A stretch of 43,962 nucleotides of DNA from the NCBI GenBank assembly GCA_964645585.1, contig CAZYAN010000034.1, positions 1-43,962 of the forward strand, written 5' to 3'. Within the stretch, counting starts at the first letter, position 1, and every line of letters starts with the position of its first letter. Source of the DNA: DATGSL01 sp964645585 (lineage in GTDB: Bacteria; Verrucomicrobiota; Verrucomicrobiia; Opitutales; T3Sed10-336). Below are positions 9,079 through 16,996 of the stretch, piece after piece. The position numbers and the translations under genes are program-made. Under the pieces are notes generated by a model. The model was not told where the DNA came from and did no database searches. It saw nothing but the letters and a program-made list of their open reading frames with translations.

Positions 9079-9150
9079 ATAAATGATAAAGAATCAAATA
9101 AACTTGAAACGACGATTAACAACTAACAGATAGCTAATAACAAATACCCG
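9079..9150. repeat. 7-bp-periodic AT-rich repeat between metF and the SUI1-like gene
   Basis: After AATAAAT and GATAAAG the sequence settles into heptads GATTAAC, AACTAAC, AGATAGC, TAATAAC, AAATACC (9116-9150). These match the pattern xAxTAAC seen at 7393-7427. The site lies in the short gap between convergent genes. Confidence 0.55.
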
Positions 9151-9156
9151 TCTGCC

Positions 9157-9570
9157 TCACCCGCCCGTCAGAACCGGACGAAATCCTTTCTCCGCGAAAA
9201 ACCGCATCAGCTCTTCGCGGCGGTCGCCTTGGATTTCGATCACGCCCGGCCGGGTCGTTCCCCCGGTTCCGCAGGTCCGTTTCAGTTCGCGTATCCACTC
9301 TTGGTGTTCAGCGGATGACACGCCCAGAAAACCGCTCGCGACCGTTACAATCTTTCCGCCGCGCCCCGATTTTTCGCGGCGGATCTCGATGCGGCCCCGA
9401 CGGCCTGGACGCACCGCCTGCCCTCGCCTTCCTTCGGTCGCGCCCGCTTTCCCCTTCGTATCCCGAACGCGGTCCGGCTGGAGTTTAAGCCCGAGTTCAT
9501 CGAGCCCGCCAAATGGATTTTGTTCGAGCGGATTGCCGCCGCCGGTATCGATTCGCTTCTTCGCCGTCAT
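9157..9570 (-). CDS. SUI1/YciH-family translation initiation factor-like protein
   Basis: A 137-aa protein related to eukaryotic eIF1 and bacterial YciH. After a basic, Gly/Arg-rich N-terminal third, the SUI1 domain is recognisable: SGRGGKIVTVASGF, the Lys-Arg-x-CGTGGTTRPG loop and IEIQGDRREEL. Bacterial members are thought to act on initiation fidelity, though their role is poorly defined. The ATG at 9570 overlaps the stop of the upstream 77-aa gene as ATGA, which suggests translational coupling. A longer in-frame reading from 9618 lies inside the upstream gene and is rejected. Confidence 0.85.
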   Translation of the reverse strand: MTAKKRIDTGGGNPLEQNPFGGLDELGLKLQPDRVRDTKGKAGATEGRRGQAVRPGRRGRIEIRREKSGRGGKIVTVASGFLGVSSAEHQEWIRELKRTCGTGGTTRPGVIEIQGDRREELMRFFAEKGFRPVLTGG

Positions 9571-9800
9571 TGCGAGCCCTCCAAGTCGCCGGCCGGCGCT
9601 TCGTCGGCTTCGATCCACGCGAGGGCTTTTTCATAACTTCGCCGCTGCAAAAAGTGACGAAGCCGCGCGTCGATCTCGCCGGGCCGTTCCGCAAGAAGTT
9701 TGTCGAGCTCGCCCAACGATTCGCTGATCGCCGGTCCGTCGCCGTTCGCGATCGCGGCAAGAAGCTGCCGAAGGTGTTTGTGGAGGATCGTCTGAATCAT
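9567..9800 (-). CDS. Conserved-looking small protein of unknown function (77 aa), coupled to the SUI1-like gene
   Basis: Small, predicted all-helical acidic protein beginning MIQTILHKHLRQLLAAIANG and containing RRSYEKALAWIEAD near its C-terminus. I do not recognise the family. Support for it being real is the ATGA overlap with the following SUI1-like gene, the absence of another gene in the space, and a helical heptad-like hydrophobic pattern. It may assist or regulate the downstream factor, but this is inference from gene order only. Confidence 0.65.
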   Translation of the reverse strand: MIQTILHKHLRQLLAAIANGDGPAISESLGELDKLLAERPGEIDARLRHFLQRRSYEKALAWIEADEAPAGDLEGSQ

Positions 9801-9972
9801 TTTATTCGTAACCGTTTTCGCGTATCGCGACCGAAGACGCTTTCCTTTCCGCCAATTTCTTCCCCCGCTCAGGAAGCGTGGAAAATTCCCGTGAAAGCCA
9901 CTTTTCGCCCGGCCTTCGTACTTGTAAAGAATTGTTCATTGCTTAAGGTTATCGTGCGTTCCGGCGACCAAA

Positions 9973-10002
9973 TTTTCGGTCATCAACAAACTACTGTATA
10001 TT
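9973..10002 (+). promoter_or_regulatory. Weak promoter candidate upstream of sucA
   Basis: TATATT (9997-10002) is a good -10 candidate. The -35 is poor (TTTTCG, 9973-9978). It lies 35 nt before the sucA ATG. Judged by eye. Confidence 0.25.
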
Positions 10003-10037
10003 CACTGCTCCCGGAAGCGTACTGAAGCACGTCGAGG

Positions 10038-12758
10038 ATGAAAATAGCATCATTTGCCAACCGCGCGAATGCAGATCTCATTGACCGTTATTACGACCGG
10101 TGGAAACAAAATCCGGAAGAAGTCGACCCAGCTTGGCGCGCCTTCTTTGAAGGATTTGAGTTTGCGCGCGGCGGAAACGGCGCCGCCGCCGGTCAACCGG
10201 CCGACGGCTCTGCCAAACAGGCCCGGGTCGCCAGCCTGATTTACGCGTACCGATCCCTCGGCCACAACGCCGCTCACCTCGATCCGCTCGGGCTCCGCCA
10301 GCTCGATTATCCGCGGCTCAGGTTGAAGGAGTTCGGCCTGAGCGAAGCGGATTTTGACCAGAAGTTCTCAATTCCGCACTATCTCGGCGGGAAGGAACTT
10401 ACGCTTCGGGAGATCGTCGAAAACCTCAAGGAAACATACTGCCGCACCATTGGCGTCGAGTACAACCACATTCAGCACAAAGAAGCTCGGGCATGGCTTC
10501 GCTCGAAAATGGAGCCGACCCGAAATCAGCCGCAGTTTTCGAAACAGAAAAAACATCGCGTGCTTCGAAAGATACTCGAAGCCGAGATGTTCGAGCATTT
10601 TCTTCACACCCGGTACGCCGGACAAAAGCGTTTTTCGCTGGAGGGTTCCGAAACGCTGATTCCCGGGCTGGACGCGATCATCCAAAGAGCCCCTTCCCTC
10701 GGGATTAAGGAAGTCGTCATGGGCATGGCCCATCGCGGGCGCTTGAACGTGCTCGCGAACATCATGAAGAAGTCGTACGAGTTCATCTTCCGCGAGTTCT
10801 CGGAAAACTTCATTCCCGAAACCGTTGGAGGAGACGGCGACGTCAAATATCACCTCGGCTACGAATCGATCTTCCAAACCGACTCTGGTGATGACATCAA
10901 AATCTTCCTCGCCTCAAACCCAAGCCACCTGGAAGCGGTCGACCCGGTCGTTCAAGGCAACGCGCGCGCCCGTCAGCGGCTTCTCAACGACACCGCGCGG
11001 AAGGCGGTCCTCCCGCTCCTGATCCATGGCGACGCCGCGTTTACGGGCCAGGGAATCGTCGCGGAGGTTTTGAATTTTTCCCAGCTTCCCGGCTACCGGA
11101 CGGGCGGCACAGTCCACGTCATCGTCAACAACCAGATCGGCTTCACGACGATGCCCGAGGACGGGAGGTCGACACCGTACTGCACCGATGTCGCCAAGAT
11201 GATCGAGGCCCCGGTCTTTCACGTGAACGGAGACGATCCGCTCGCGGTTGTGTTGTGCATGGAACTCGCGCTCGAATTCAGACAGGTCTTCCAGCGCGAC
11301 GTGGTGGTCGATATGTATTGTTACCGCAAATACGGCCACAACGAAACCGACGAGCCGATGTTCACCCAGCCGCTCCTCTACCGGAAGATCGCCAAGCACC
11401 CGCGCGTCAGCGACATTCTCAGAAAGCAGCTGATCGAGGAGGGATCGCTAAGCGAAAAGACTTCTGAAAAGATTGTTCAGGAGTTCCAGCAGACTCTAAA
11501 CGACGCCTTCGAAAAGGTGAAAACCGGCGAAGAAACCGGGAAGATCAAACGGAAGTTCAAGGGTTCTCTCGCGGAATTTCAGCCGCCGTATTCGTTCGAC
11601 CCGATCGACACCGCCGTCGATCGCGAAAAATTTGAAAAGGCGATGCGCGGCTTGATCACGCTTCCGCCCAATTTCCGGATCAATCCAAAGATCCAACGCC
11701 AGCTCGACGCGCGCAAACGCATGCTCGACGGCGAAATCCCGATTGACTGGGCGACCGGTGAAGCGCTGGCGCTGGCCACCCTGCTCTTGGAAGGCACGCC
11801 CGTCCGGCTCTCCGGCCAAGACAGCGAACGCGGCACGTTCAGCCATCGGCACGCCGCCTTTTACGATATCGAAACCCGGGAGCGATACGTCCCGCTTCTC
11901 AATCTCGACAAGGACCAGGGGATGTTTTGCGTCTACAACTCGCCGCTCTCGGAAGCCAGCGTGCTCGGGTTCGATTTCGGTTATTCGCTCGATTTCCCGC
12001 AGATGCTCTGCATTTGGGAGGCGCAGTTCGGGGATTTTGTCAACGGCGCACAGGTGATCATCGATCAGTTCATCACGTCAAGCGAGTCGAAGTGGCAGCG
12101 CGTCAGCGGCATCGTCCTGCTGCTTCCGCACGGATATGAAGGCCAAGGCCCGGAGCACTCATCCGCCCGGCTGGAACGCTTCCTCCAGGCATGCGCGGAA
12201 GACAACATCCAGGTCTGCAACCTCACCACGCCCGCGCAGCTGTTCCATCTCCTTCGCCGCCAGATGAGGCGTCCGTTCCGGAAACCTCTGGTGATCATGG
12301 CGCCGAAGAGCCTGCTGCGACACAAGGCCGCCACCTCGCCTGTATCCGATTTCCTGAACAATCATTTTCAGGAAATCCTTGACGAGGAAAAACCGAACCG
12401 GAACGCGAAACGTCTCATCCTTTGCTCGGGCAAAGTCTATTACGACCTCGTCGAATTCCGCGAGAGGCATAATCACTCGGATACCGCAATCGTCCGCCTG
12501 GAGCAGTTGTATCCGCTTCATTGCGACGCGCTCAAAAAGGTTTTGAAAAAATATCGGAAAGCCGACAAGCTGATCTGGTGCCAGGAAGAACCGGAAAACA
12601 TGGGCGCTTGGTCGTTCATGGCGCTGCGGCTCGAAGATATCGCCGGCCGGAAACCGCTCTACGTGGGCCGCGAGGCGAGCGCGAGTCCGGCTGTCGGCAC
12701 GCTCGCCCGGCACAAAATTGAACTCAACGAATTCCTCACCGCCGCCTTCTCGATTTAA
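10038..12758 (+). CDS. sucA: 2-oxoglutarate dehydrogenase E1 component
   Basis: Thiamine-diphosphate-dependent decarboxylase of the 2-oxoglutarate dehydrogenase complex (906 aa, TCA cycle). The N-terminus MKIASFANRANADLIDRYYD with DPAWRAFFEGFE is the E1o N-terminal segment that contacts E2. HRGRLNVLANI lies near residue 233. The ThDP motif runs from GDAAFTGQG (about 330) to VNNQIGFTT. C-terminal transketolase-like blocks include EGQGPEHSSARLERFLQ and WCQEEPENMGAW. The E2 gene starts 3 nt after the stop, so the two are one operon. A GAGG touches the ATG, too close to be a normal ribosome-binding site. Confidence 0.97.
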   Translation: MKIASFANRANADLIDRYYDRWKQNPEEVDPAWRAFFEGFEFARGGNGAAAGQPADGSAKQARVASLIYAYRSLGHNAAHLDPLGLRQLDYPRLRLKEFGLSEADFDQKFSIPHYLGGKELTLREIVENLKETYCRTIGVEYNHIQHKEARAWLRSKMEPTRNQPQFSKQKKHRVLRKILEAEMFEHFLHTRYAGQKRFSLEGSETLIPGLDAIIQRAPSLGIKEVVMGMAHRGRLNVLANIMKKSYEFIFREFSENFIPETVGGDGDVKYHLGYESIFQTDSGDDIKIFLASNPSHLEAVDPVVQGNARARQRLLNDTARKAVLPLLIHGDAAFTGQGIVAEVLNFSQLPGYRTGGTVHVIVNNQIGFTTMPEDGRSTPYCTDVAKMIEAPVFHVNGDDPLAVVLCMELALEFRQVFQRDVVVDMYCYRKYGHNETDEPMFTQPLLYRKIAKHPRVSDILRKQLIEEGSLSEKTSEKIVQEFQQTLNDAFEKVKTGEETGKIKRKFKGSLAEFQPPYSFDPIDTAVDREKFEKAMRGLITLPPNFRINPKIQRQLDARKRMLDGEIPIDWATGEALALATLLLEGTPVRLSGQDSERGTFSHRHAAFYDIETRERYVPLLNLDKDQGMFCVYNSPLSEASVLGFDFGYSLDFPQMLCIWEAQFGDFVNGAQVIIDQFITSSESKWQRVSGIVLLLPHGYEGQGPEHSSARLERFLQACAEDNIQVCNLTTPAQLFHLLRRQMRRPFRKPLVIMAPKSLLRHKAATSPVSDFLNNHFQEILDEEKPNRNAKRLILCSGKVYYDLVEFRERHNHSDTAIVRLEQLYPLHCDALKKVLKKYRKADKLIWCQEEPENMGAWSFMALRLEDIAGRKPLYVGREASASPAVGTLARHKIELNEFLTAAFSI

Positions 12759-12761
12759 ACC

Positions 12762-14024
12762 ATGGCTACAGAAGTAAAGGTCCCCCCGATGGGGGAGTCG
12801 ATCACGGGCGGCATCCTCGCCTCCTGGAAAGTCAACGACGGAGATTTCGTCGAGCGCGATCAAGTGCTCTTTGAACTCGAAACCGATAAAATCACCTCCG
12901 AAGGACTCGCCGAAGTTGCCGGCCGGATTTCCCTGAAGGCCGAGGAAGGCGACGAGGTAACCATCGGGCAAGTGGTCGCCGAGATCGATGAAACCGCCGC
13001 GCCGGAAAATGCGGCGGCGGAACCTTCCACTGCCAAAGGCCCGGAGCCGGCGGAAGCCCCGCCTGCGCAGCCTCTCGTTCGAACGGAGCACAAGGAGATT
13101 GCCGAGGGCAATACACTGTCTCCCGCCGTCCGGCGTCTCGCCGCCGAAACCGGAATCGATCCGTCCCAAGTGCAAGGCTCAGGCAAGGCTGGCCGGGTGA
13201 CCAAGGGCGACATACTCAAAGCAGCGGAAATGGGCAGCGCGCCTCCCTCTCAAGCGCCTGCCACGCCTCGTGCCCCGGAGACGGCGCCCGTCCCAAAGGC
13301 GGCCGCGCCAGTACCCGCCGCGGGCGAGCGCACCACCCGCCGGAAACTTTCGCCGCTGCGCCAGCGGATCGGCGAACGTCTCGTCGCGGCGCAGCAGGAA
13401 GCGGCGATGCTGACCACGTTCAATGAAGTCGATCTTACCGCCGTGCGCGAACTCCGCTCCCGCTACCAAGAGGAATTTACGAAAAAGCACGGGATTAAGC
13501 TCGGGTTCATGTCGTTTTTCATCAAAGCGACGGTCTACGCCCTGAAGGCCGTTCCACAAATCAACGCCCAGCTCGACGGCGATACGCTCATCCAGAACCA
13601 TTACTACGACATCGGTGTCGCGGTTTCGTCAGAGAAGGGTCTCCTCGTTCCGGTTCTGCGCGACTGTGACAAGCTCAACTTGGCCGAACTGGAAACCGAG
13701 CTCGCCGCCTACGCGAAGAAGGCCCGCGACGGAAAAATCGAGATCAAAGATCTGGAAGGCGGCGTCTTCACGATCTCCAATGGCGGCGTTTTCGGCTCAC
13801 TCCTTTCGACGCCGATCCTGAACCCGCCGCAAAGCGGAATTCTCGGAATGCATGCCATCCAGGATCGGCCGGTGGCGATCAATGGCCAGGTCGTCATTCG
13901 CCCGATGATGTATCTCGCGGTCTCCTACGACCACCGGATCGTCGATGGCCGCGAAGCGGTCACTTTCCTGGTGAAGATCAAGCAATCCCTCGAGGATCCC
14001 GCCCGGATGCTCCTCGACCTTTAG
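12762..14024 (+). CDS. sucB: Dihydrolipoyl succinyltransferase, E2 component of 2-oxoglutarate dehydrogenase
   Basis: Core acyltransferase of the 2-oxoglutarate dehydrogenase complex (420 aa). Domain order: lipoyl domain with the lipoylated lysine in FELETDK (K43), an Ala/Pro-rich linker, a peripheral-subunit-binding domain (SPAVRRLAAETGID to GRVTKGDIL), a second Ala/Pro linker, and the catalytic domain ending in SYDHRIVDGREA (His391, Asp395). The E2 type is taken as succinyl because of the sucA partner and the LGFMSFFIKA block. No E3 (lpd) gene follows. The next sequence is a hairpin region and a convergent gene. Confidence 0.96.
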   Translation: MATEVKVPPMGESITGGILASWKVNDGDFVERDQVLFELETDKITSEGLAEVAGRISLKAEEGDEVTIGQVVAEIDETAAPENAAAEPSTAKGPEPAEAPPAQPLVRTEHKEIAEGNTLSPAVRRLAAETGIDPSQVQGSGKAGRVTKGDILKAAEMGSAPPSQAPATPRAPETAPVPKAAAPVPAAGERTTRRKLSPLRQRIGERLVAAQQEAAMLTTFNEVDLTAVRELRSRYQEEFTKKHGIKLGFMSFFIKATVYALKAVPQINAQLDGDTLIQNHYYDIGVAVSSEKGLLVPVLRDCDKLNLAELETELAAYAKKARDGKIEIKDLEGGVFTISNGGVFGSLLSTPILNPPQSGILGMHAIQDRPVAINGQVVIRPMMYLAVSYDHRIVDGREAVTFLVKIKQSLEDPARMLLDL

Positions 14025-14057
14025 GAAGACGTCGCCAAGCCTGAACCCGAAGGGTGG

Positions 14058-14115
14058 AAGCGGCATCTTTCCGCCGCTTGGTTATGGCGGATCAGCGGCT
14101 GGAAGCCGCTGCCAT
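14058..14115. terminator. Tandem GC-rich hairpins between convergent sucB and the yraN-like gene
   Basis: Hairpin 1: AAGCGGC (14058-14064) pairs with GCCGCTT (14073-14079). Hairpin 2: CAGCGGCT (14093-14100) pairs with AGCCGCTG (14104-14111) around a GGA loop, with ATGG/CCAT able to extend it. There is no strong T-tract. It could act as a bidirectional terminator or as a REP-like palindromic repeat. Confidence 0.5.
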
Positions 14116-14570
14116 TACGACCAATGAAGTCCTTTCGGGAACAACGGGATATTCTCGAAATGGATGATCGCTGGCTTGACGCCGGATGAAACACCGACTT
14201 CCACGATATCGAAGCGAAAGGTTTTCGGCTTTGGCCTTAGGCGCTTAAGATATTGATAGCATGCGCGGCGAAGAGCCTTCTTTTTTCTTTTGTCGACGGC
14301 ATAGTAACCGGGCACCAAGGCATCGCTTGACCGGGTTTTGACCTCGACAAAGACGAGAACGGATCCATCCCAGCAAACCAGATCGAGTTCATCCTTCTTC
14401 CATCGCCAGTTCCGCGCGATCACCCGAAAGCGTTTTTCCTTTCGCAAAAAAGCCTCGGCGGCGCGTTCACCTCCGCGGCCGATCGTATGACGCGGGTCTT
14501 CCTTGACCGCTGATTTGCGCGCATCCACGCGCAGCCGCGGACTGCGCAGGACTCCCGCGGCCCCGCTCAC
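14115..14570 (-). CDS. YraN/UPF0102-family putative endonuclease-fold protein
   Basis: The core contains GRGGERAAEAFLRKEK, then RNWRWKKDELDLVCWDG and VFVEVKTRSSDALVPG. This is the UPF0102 pattern with nuclease-like E...D...ExK residues. The biochemical role of the family is unsettled. The start is uncertain. An ATG at 14687 would overlap aspS by 91 bp and add unrelated sequence. GTG codons at 14570 and 14528 follow the aspS stop; 14570 is used here (151 aa). The gene lies immediately downstream of aspS and probably shares its transcript. Confidence 0.8.
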   Translation of the reverse strand: MSGAAGVLRSPRLRVDARKSAVKEDPRHTIGRGGERAAEAFLRKEKRFRVIARNWRWKKDELDLVCWDGSVLVFVEVKTRSSDALVPGYYAVDKRKKKALRRACYQYLKRLRPKPKTFRFDIVEVGVSSGVKPAIIHFENIPLFPKGLHWS

Positions 14571-14596
14571 GGCAGCCGCGATAAGTCCGCGAAAAC

Positions 14597-16393
14597 TTAA
14601 ACCGGGGCGTCGACCGAATCGATCTCGATATGGAGGTCGCGAAGCTGGCGGGCGGTCACCGGGGCAGGACTTTCCGTCATCAGACATTGGGCTTTTTGCG
14701 TCTTCGGGAATGCGATCACATCACGGATGCTCTTGACGCCCGACAGGATCGCAACCATTCGGTCAAAACCGAAAGCGATGCCGCCATGCGGCGGCGCGCC
14801 GTAGCGGAAGGCTTTCAGCATATAGCCAAAGCGGTCCTGGATCACGTCGTCCGGAATGCTGAAAATTTCCCGAAACAGTTTCTCCTGCAGGTCGGGCTGG
14901 TGGACACGGATGCTCCCGCCGCTCAGCTCGACGCCGTTCAGGACGAGGTCATAATGCTGTCCGCGCACCGCCTTCGGATCGCTCTCAAGCAACCCGATAT
15001 CTTCCGGAATCGGCGCGGTGAATGGATGGTGCGCCGCGACGTAGCGGCCTTCCTCCTCCTCATAAACGAGCAGCGGAAACTCGACGACCCAAAGAAAATT
15101 GAACTGGCTGTCATCAATCGTCAGCCGTCCCTTTTTCCGCAACAGATCCGCGGACTCCAGGCGGATCCGCCCAAGAATCGCGCATGCCTGCGCCCACTCT
15201 GCCGCCGCGAAGAAGACAATGTCGCCCTCCTCCATCCGCAGCGCTTTTTCGAGAGCAGCTTTTTCCTCCTCGGAGAAGAATTTGACGATCGGCGATTTCC
15301 ATTCGCCCCCCTCGACCTTGATAAACGCGAGCCCCTTGGCACCGAGACTTTTTGCGACCTCGGTCAAATGGTTCAGCTCGCCCTGCGTGAGGTCGGCCAG
15401 GCCTTTCGCGTTGAACGCCTTCAAACTGCCTCCCGACTCCAGGGTCGACTGAAAAACCTTAAAACCGGTGCCGCGGAAAATTTCGCCGACGTCGACCAGC
15501 TCGAGATCAAAACGCGTATCCGGCTTGTCAATACCGTACCGGTTCATCGCCTCGTGATACGGCATTCGCGGAAATGGCGTCTGCAAGCGCACCCCGAGCG
15601 TTTCGCTCCAGATGCGCGAAATGAGGCCTTCCATCGTCGCGTACATTTCCTCGCGATCGACGAACGACATCTCGATATCGATCTGGGTAAACTCAGGCTG
15701 GCGATCCGCGCGAAGATCCTCGTCACGGAAGCACCGGGCAAATTGATAATACCGCTCGACCCCCGCCACCATCAGCATCTGCTTAAACTGCTGCGGCGAT
15801 TGCGGAAGCGCATAAAACTCGCCGGGGTTCACCCGGCTCGGCACCAGATATTCACGCGCGCCTTCCGGCGTGCTTTTGAAAAGGCACGGGGTCTCGATTT
15901 CGAGGAAGCCGTTTTCGTTCAAAAACGACCGGGCCGCCTGGGCCGCGACATGGCGCGTGCGGAGCATTTTTCGCATCTTCGGACGGCGCAGATCCAGGTA
16001 ACGGTACGTCAGCCGTAATTCTTCCTGCACCCGATCGCCCTGCAGGTCATCGATCGGGAACGGCGGCGTCTCCGAAATGTTTTCAATGACGAGTGCATCC
16101 GCATGGACTTCGACCGCGCCGGTCGCGATCCGGTCATTGACCGTCTCCCGCGAACGCCGCTCGACTTTGCCCGAAACGCCGATCACCGATTCTGGTTTCA
16201 AGTGCCCCGCCCGCTCGGCAAGTTCCGGGTTATCGGCGGGATTGAACACGACCTGAGTGATCCCTTCACGGTCGCGAAGGTCGACAAAAACTATGCCTCC
16301 GTGGTCGCGCAACGAGTCGACCCAGCCCATAAGACTGACCTGTTCGCCCTCGTGCTCCGCCCGGAGCTGGCTGCAGTGATGCGTGCGTTTCAT
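14597..16393 (-). CDS. aspS: Aspartyl-tRNA synthetase
   Basis: Class IIb aminoacyl-tRNA synthetase of the bacterial type (598 aa). The N-terminal OB fold (MGWVDSLRDHGGIVFVDLRDREG) binds the anticodon. Class II motif 2 is seen in CFRDEDLRADRQPEFTQIDIE. A GAD-type insertion occupies the middle. Motif 3 is GIAFGFDRMVAI near the C-terminus. The ATG at 16393 gives MKRTHHCSQL, the usual AspRS N-terminus; a TTG four codons upstream is rejected. I cannot tell from sequence alone whether it also charges tRNA-Asn. The yraN-like gene follows directly on the same strand. Confidence 0.97.
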   Translation of the reverse strand: MKRTHHCSQLRAEHEGEQVSLMGWVDSLRDHGGIVFVDLRDREGITQVVFNPADNPELAERAGHLKPESVIGVSGKVERRSRETVNDRIATGAVEVHADALVIENISETPPFPIDDLQGDRVQEELRLTYRYLDLRRPKMRKMLRTRHVAAQAARSFLNENGFLEIETPCLFKSTPEGAREYLVPSRVNPGEFYALPQSPQQFKQMLMVAGVERYYQFARCFRDEDLRADRQPEFTQIDIEMSFVDREEMYATMEGLISRIWSETLGVRLQTPFPRMPYHEAMNRYGIDKPDTRFDLELVDVGEIFRGTGFKVFQSTLESGGSLKAFNAKGLADLTQGELNHLTEVAKSLGAKGLAFIKVEGGEWKSPIVKFFSEEEKAALEKALRMEEGDIVFFAAAEWAQACAILGRIRLESADLLRKKGRLTIDDSQFNFLWVVEFPLLVYEEEEGRYVAAHHPFTAPIPEDIGLLESDPKAVRGQHYDLVLNGVELSGGSIRVHQPDLQEKLFREIFSIPDDVIQDRFGYMLKAFRYGAPPHGGIAFGFDRMVAILSGVKSIRDVIAFPKTQKAQCLMTESPAPVTARQLRDLHIEIDSVDAPV

Positions 16394-16464
16394 GTTCTTC
16401 TGCAATGCGGCTTCAACATCCGAAACGGTTCAGCCTGAATGGCGTCTTTGATGAAAGCGAGTGA

Positions 16465-16502
16465 GAAATCCCAAATCCGAAAGCAAAACTTCCAAACTCC
16501 CC
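16465..16502. repeat. Short 7-bp-periodic repeat upstream of aspS
   Basis: Heptads GAAATCC, CAAATCC, GAAAGCA, AAACTTC, CAAACTC occupy most of the gap between aspS and the end of the DUF5069-type gene. It is weaker than the GTTATT-type arrays elsewhere in the window. Confidence 0.4.
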
Positions 16503-16952
16503 TCACCCGATCCGCTCTTCGTCAAAATCGATCATATCCGCGAAAGAAACCAGATCGTCGCGGTCCGCAACTCCCATCTCTTCCTTTACTTCGCGCAGCT
16601 TCTCGCGCCCCATTTCGCTCATTCCCATCTGCACAACCTTTCGGTTCCAGACGTGAACATTAAGATCCTCCGGAAAGATCTCCATCAGCCGCCGATCCAC
16701 TTCATCGTCATCCGCGCTGGAACGAACGATCTCGATTACGTCTTTTGGATCGATTCCAAGATGGAGACAAAGAAATCCATCGAATCCCTTGGTAAAATTT
16801 CGCTGATACGATTTCGGCAGGCCCGGCCCCAGGTGTTTCCGGATCTTTGCGATGAAGCGCGGCAGATGCAGCAGCCCGCACCGGTGCGGCACATACGGTG
16901 AAGGCAAATCGAGCAACGTCTCGCCCGTCGGTCCCAACTTGATCGTTTCCAT
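16503..16952 (-). CDS. DUF5069-type protein of unknown function
   Basis: A 149-aa soluble protein. The segment RCGLLHLPRFIAKIRKHLGPGLP followed by FDGFLCLHLGIDPKDVIEIV resembles the DUF5069 family, which I know mainly from Verrucomicrobia and Planctomycetes; the name is from memory of the pattern. The C-terminal half has NVHVWNRKV and a charged helix. There are no membrane segments or signal peptide. It follows proX by 44 nt on the same strand and may be co-transcribed with the betaine transporter or with aspS. No function can be given. Confidence 0.7.
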   Translation of the reverse strand: METIKLGPTGETLLDLPSPYVPHRCGLLHLPRFIAKIRKHLGPGLPKSYQRNFTKGFDGFLCLHLGIDPKDVIEIVRSSADDDEVDRRLMEIFPEDLNVHVWNRKVVQMGMSEMGREKLREVKEEMGVADRDDLVSFADMIDFDEERIG

Positions 16953-16996
16953 GATCCGTTGAAAACAAATCCTCCCCGTCCGCGCAAGGCTTACAG

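Noticed and set aside
14571..14687. ATG start for the yraN-like gene at 14687
   Set aside because: It would overlap aspS by 91 bp and add residues with no similarity to the family; later GTG starts fit better.
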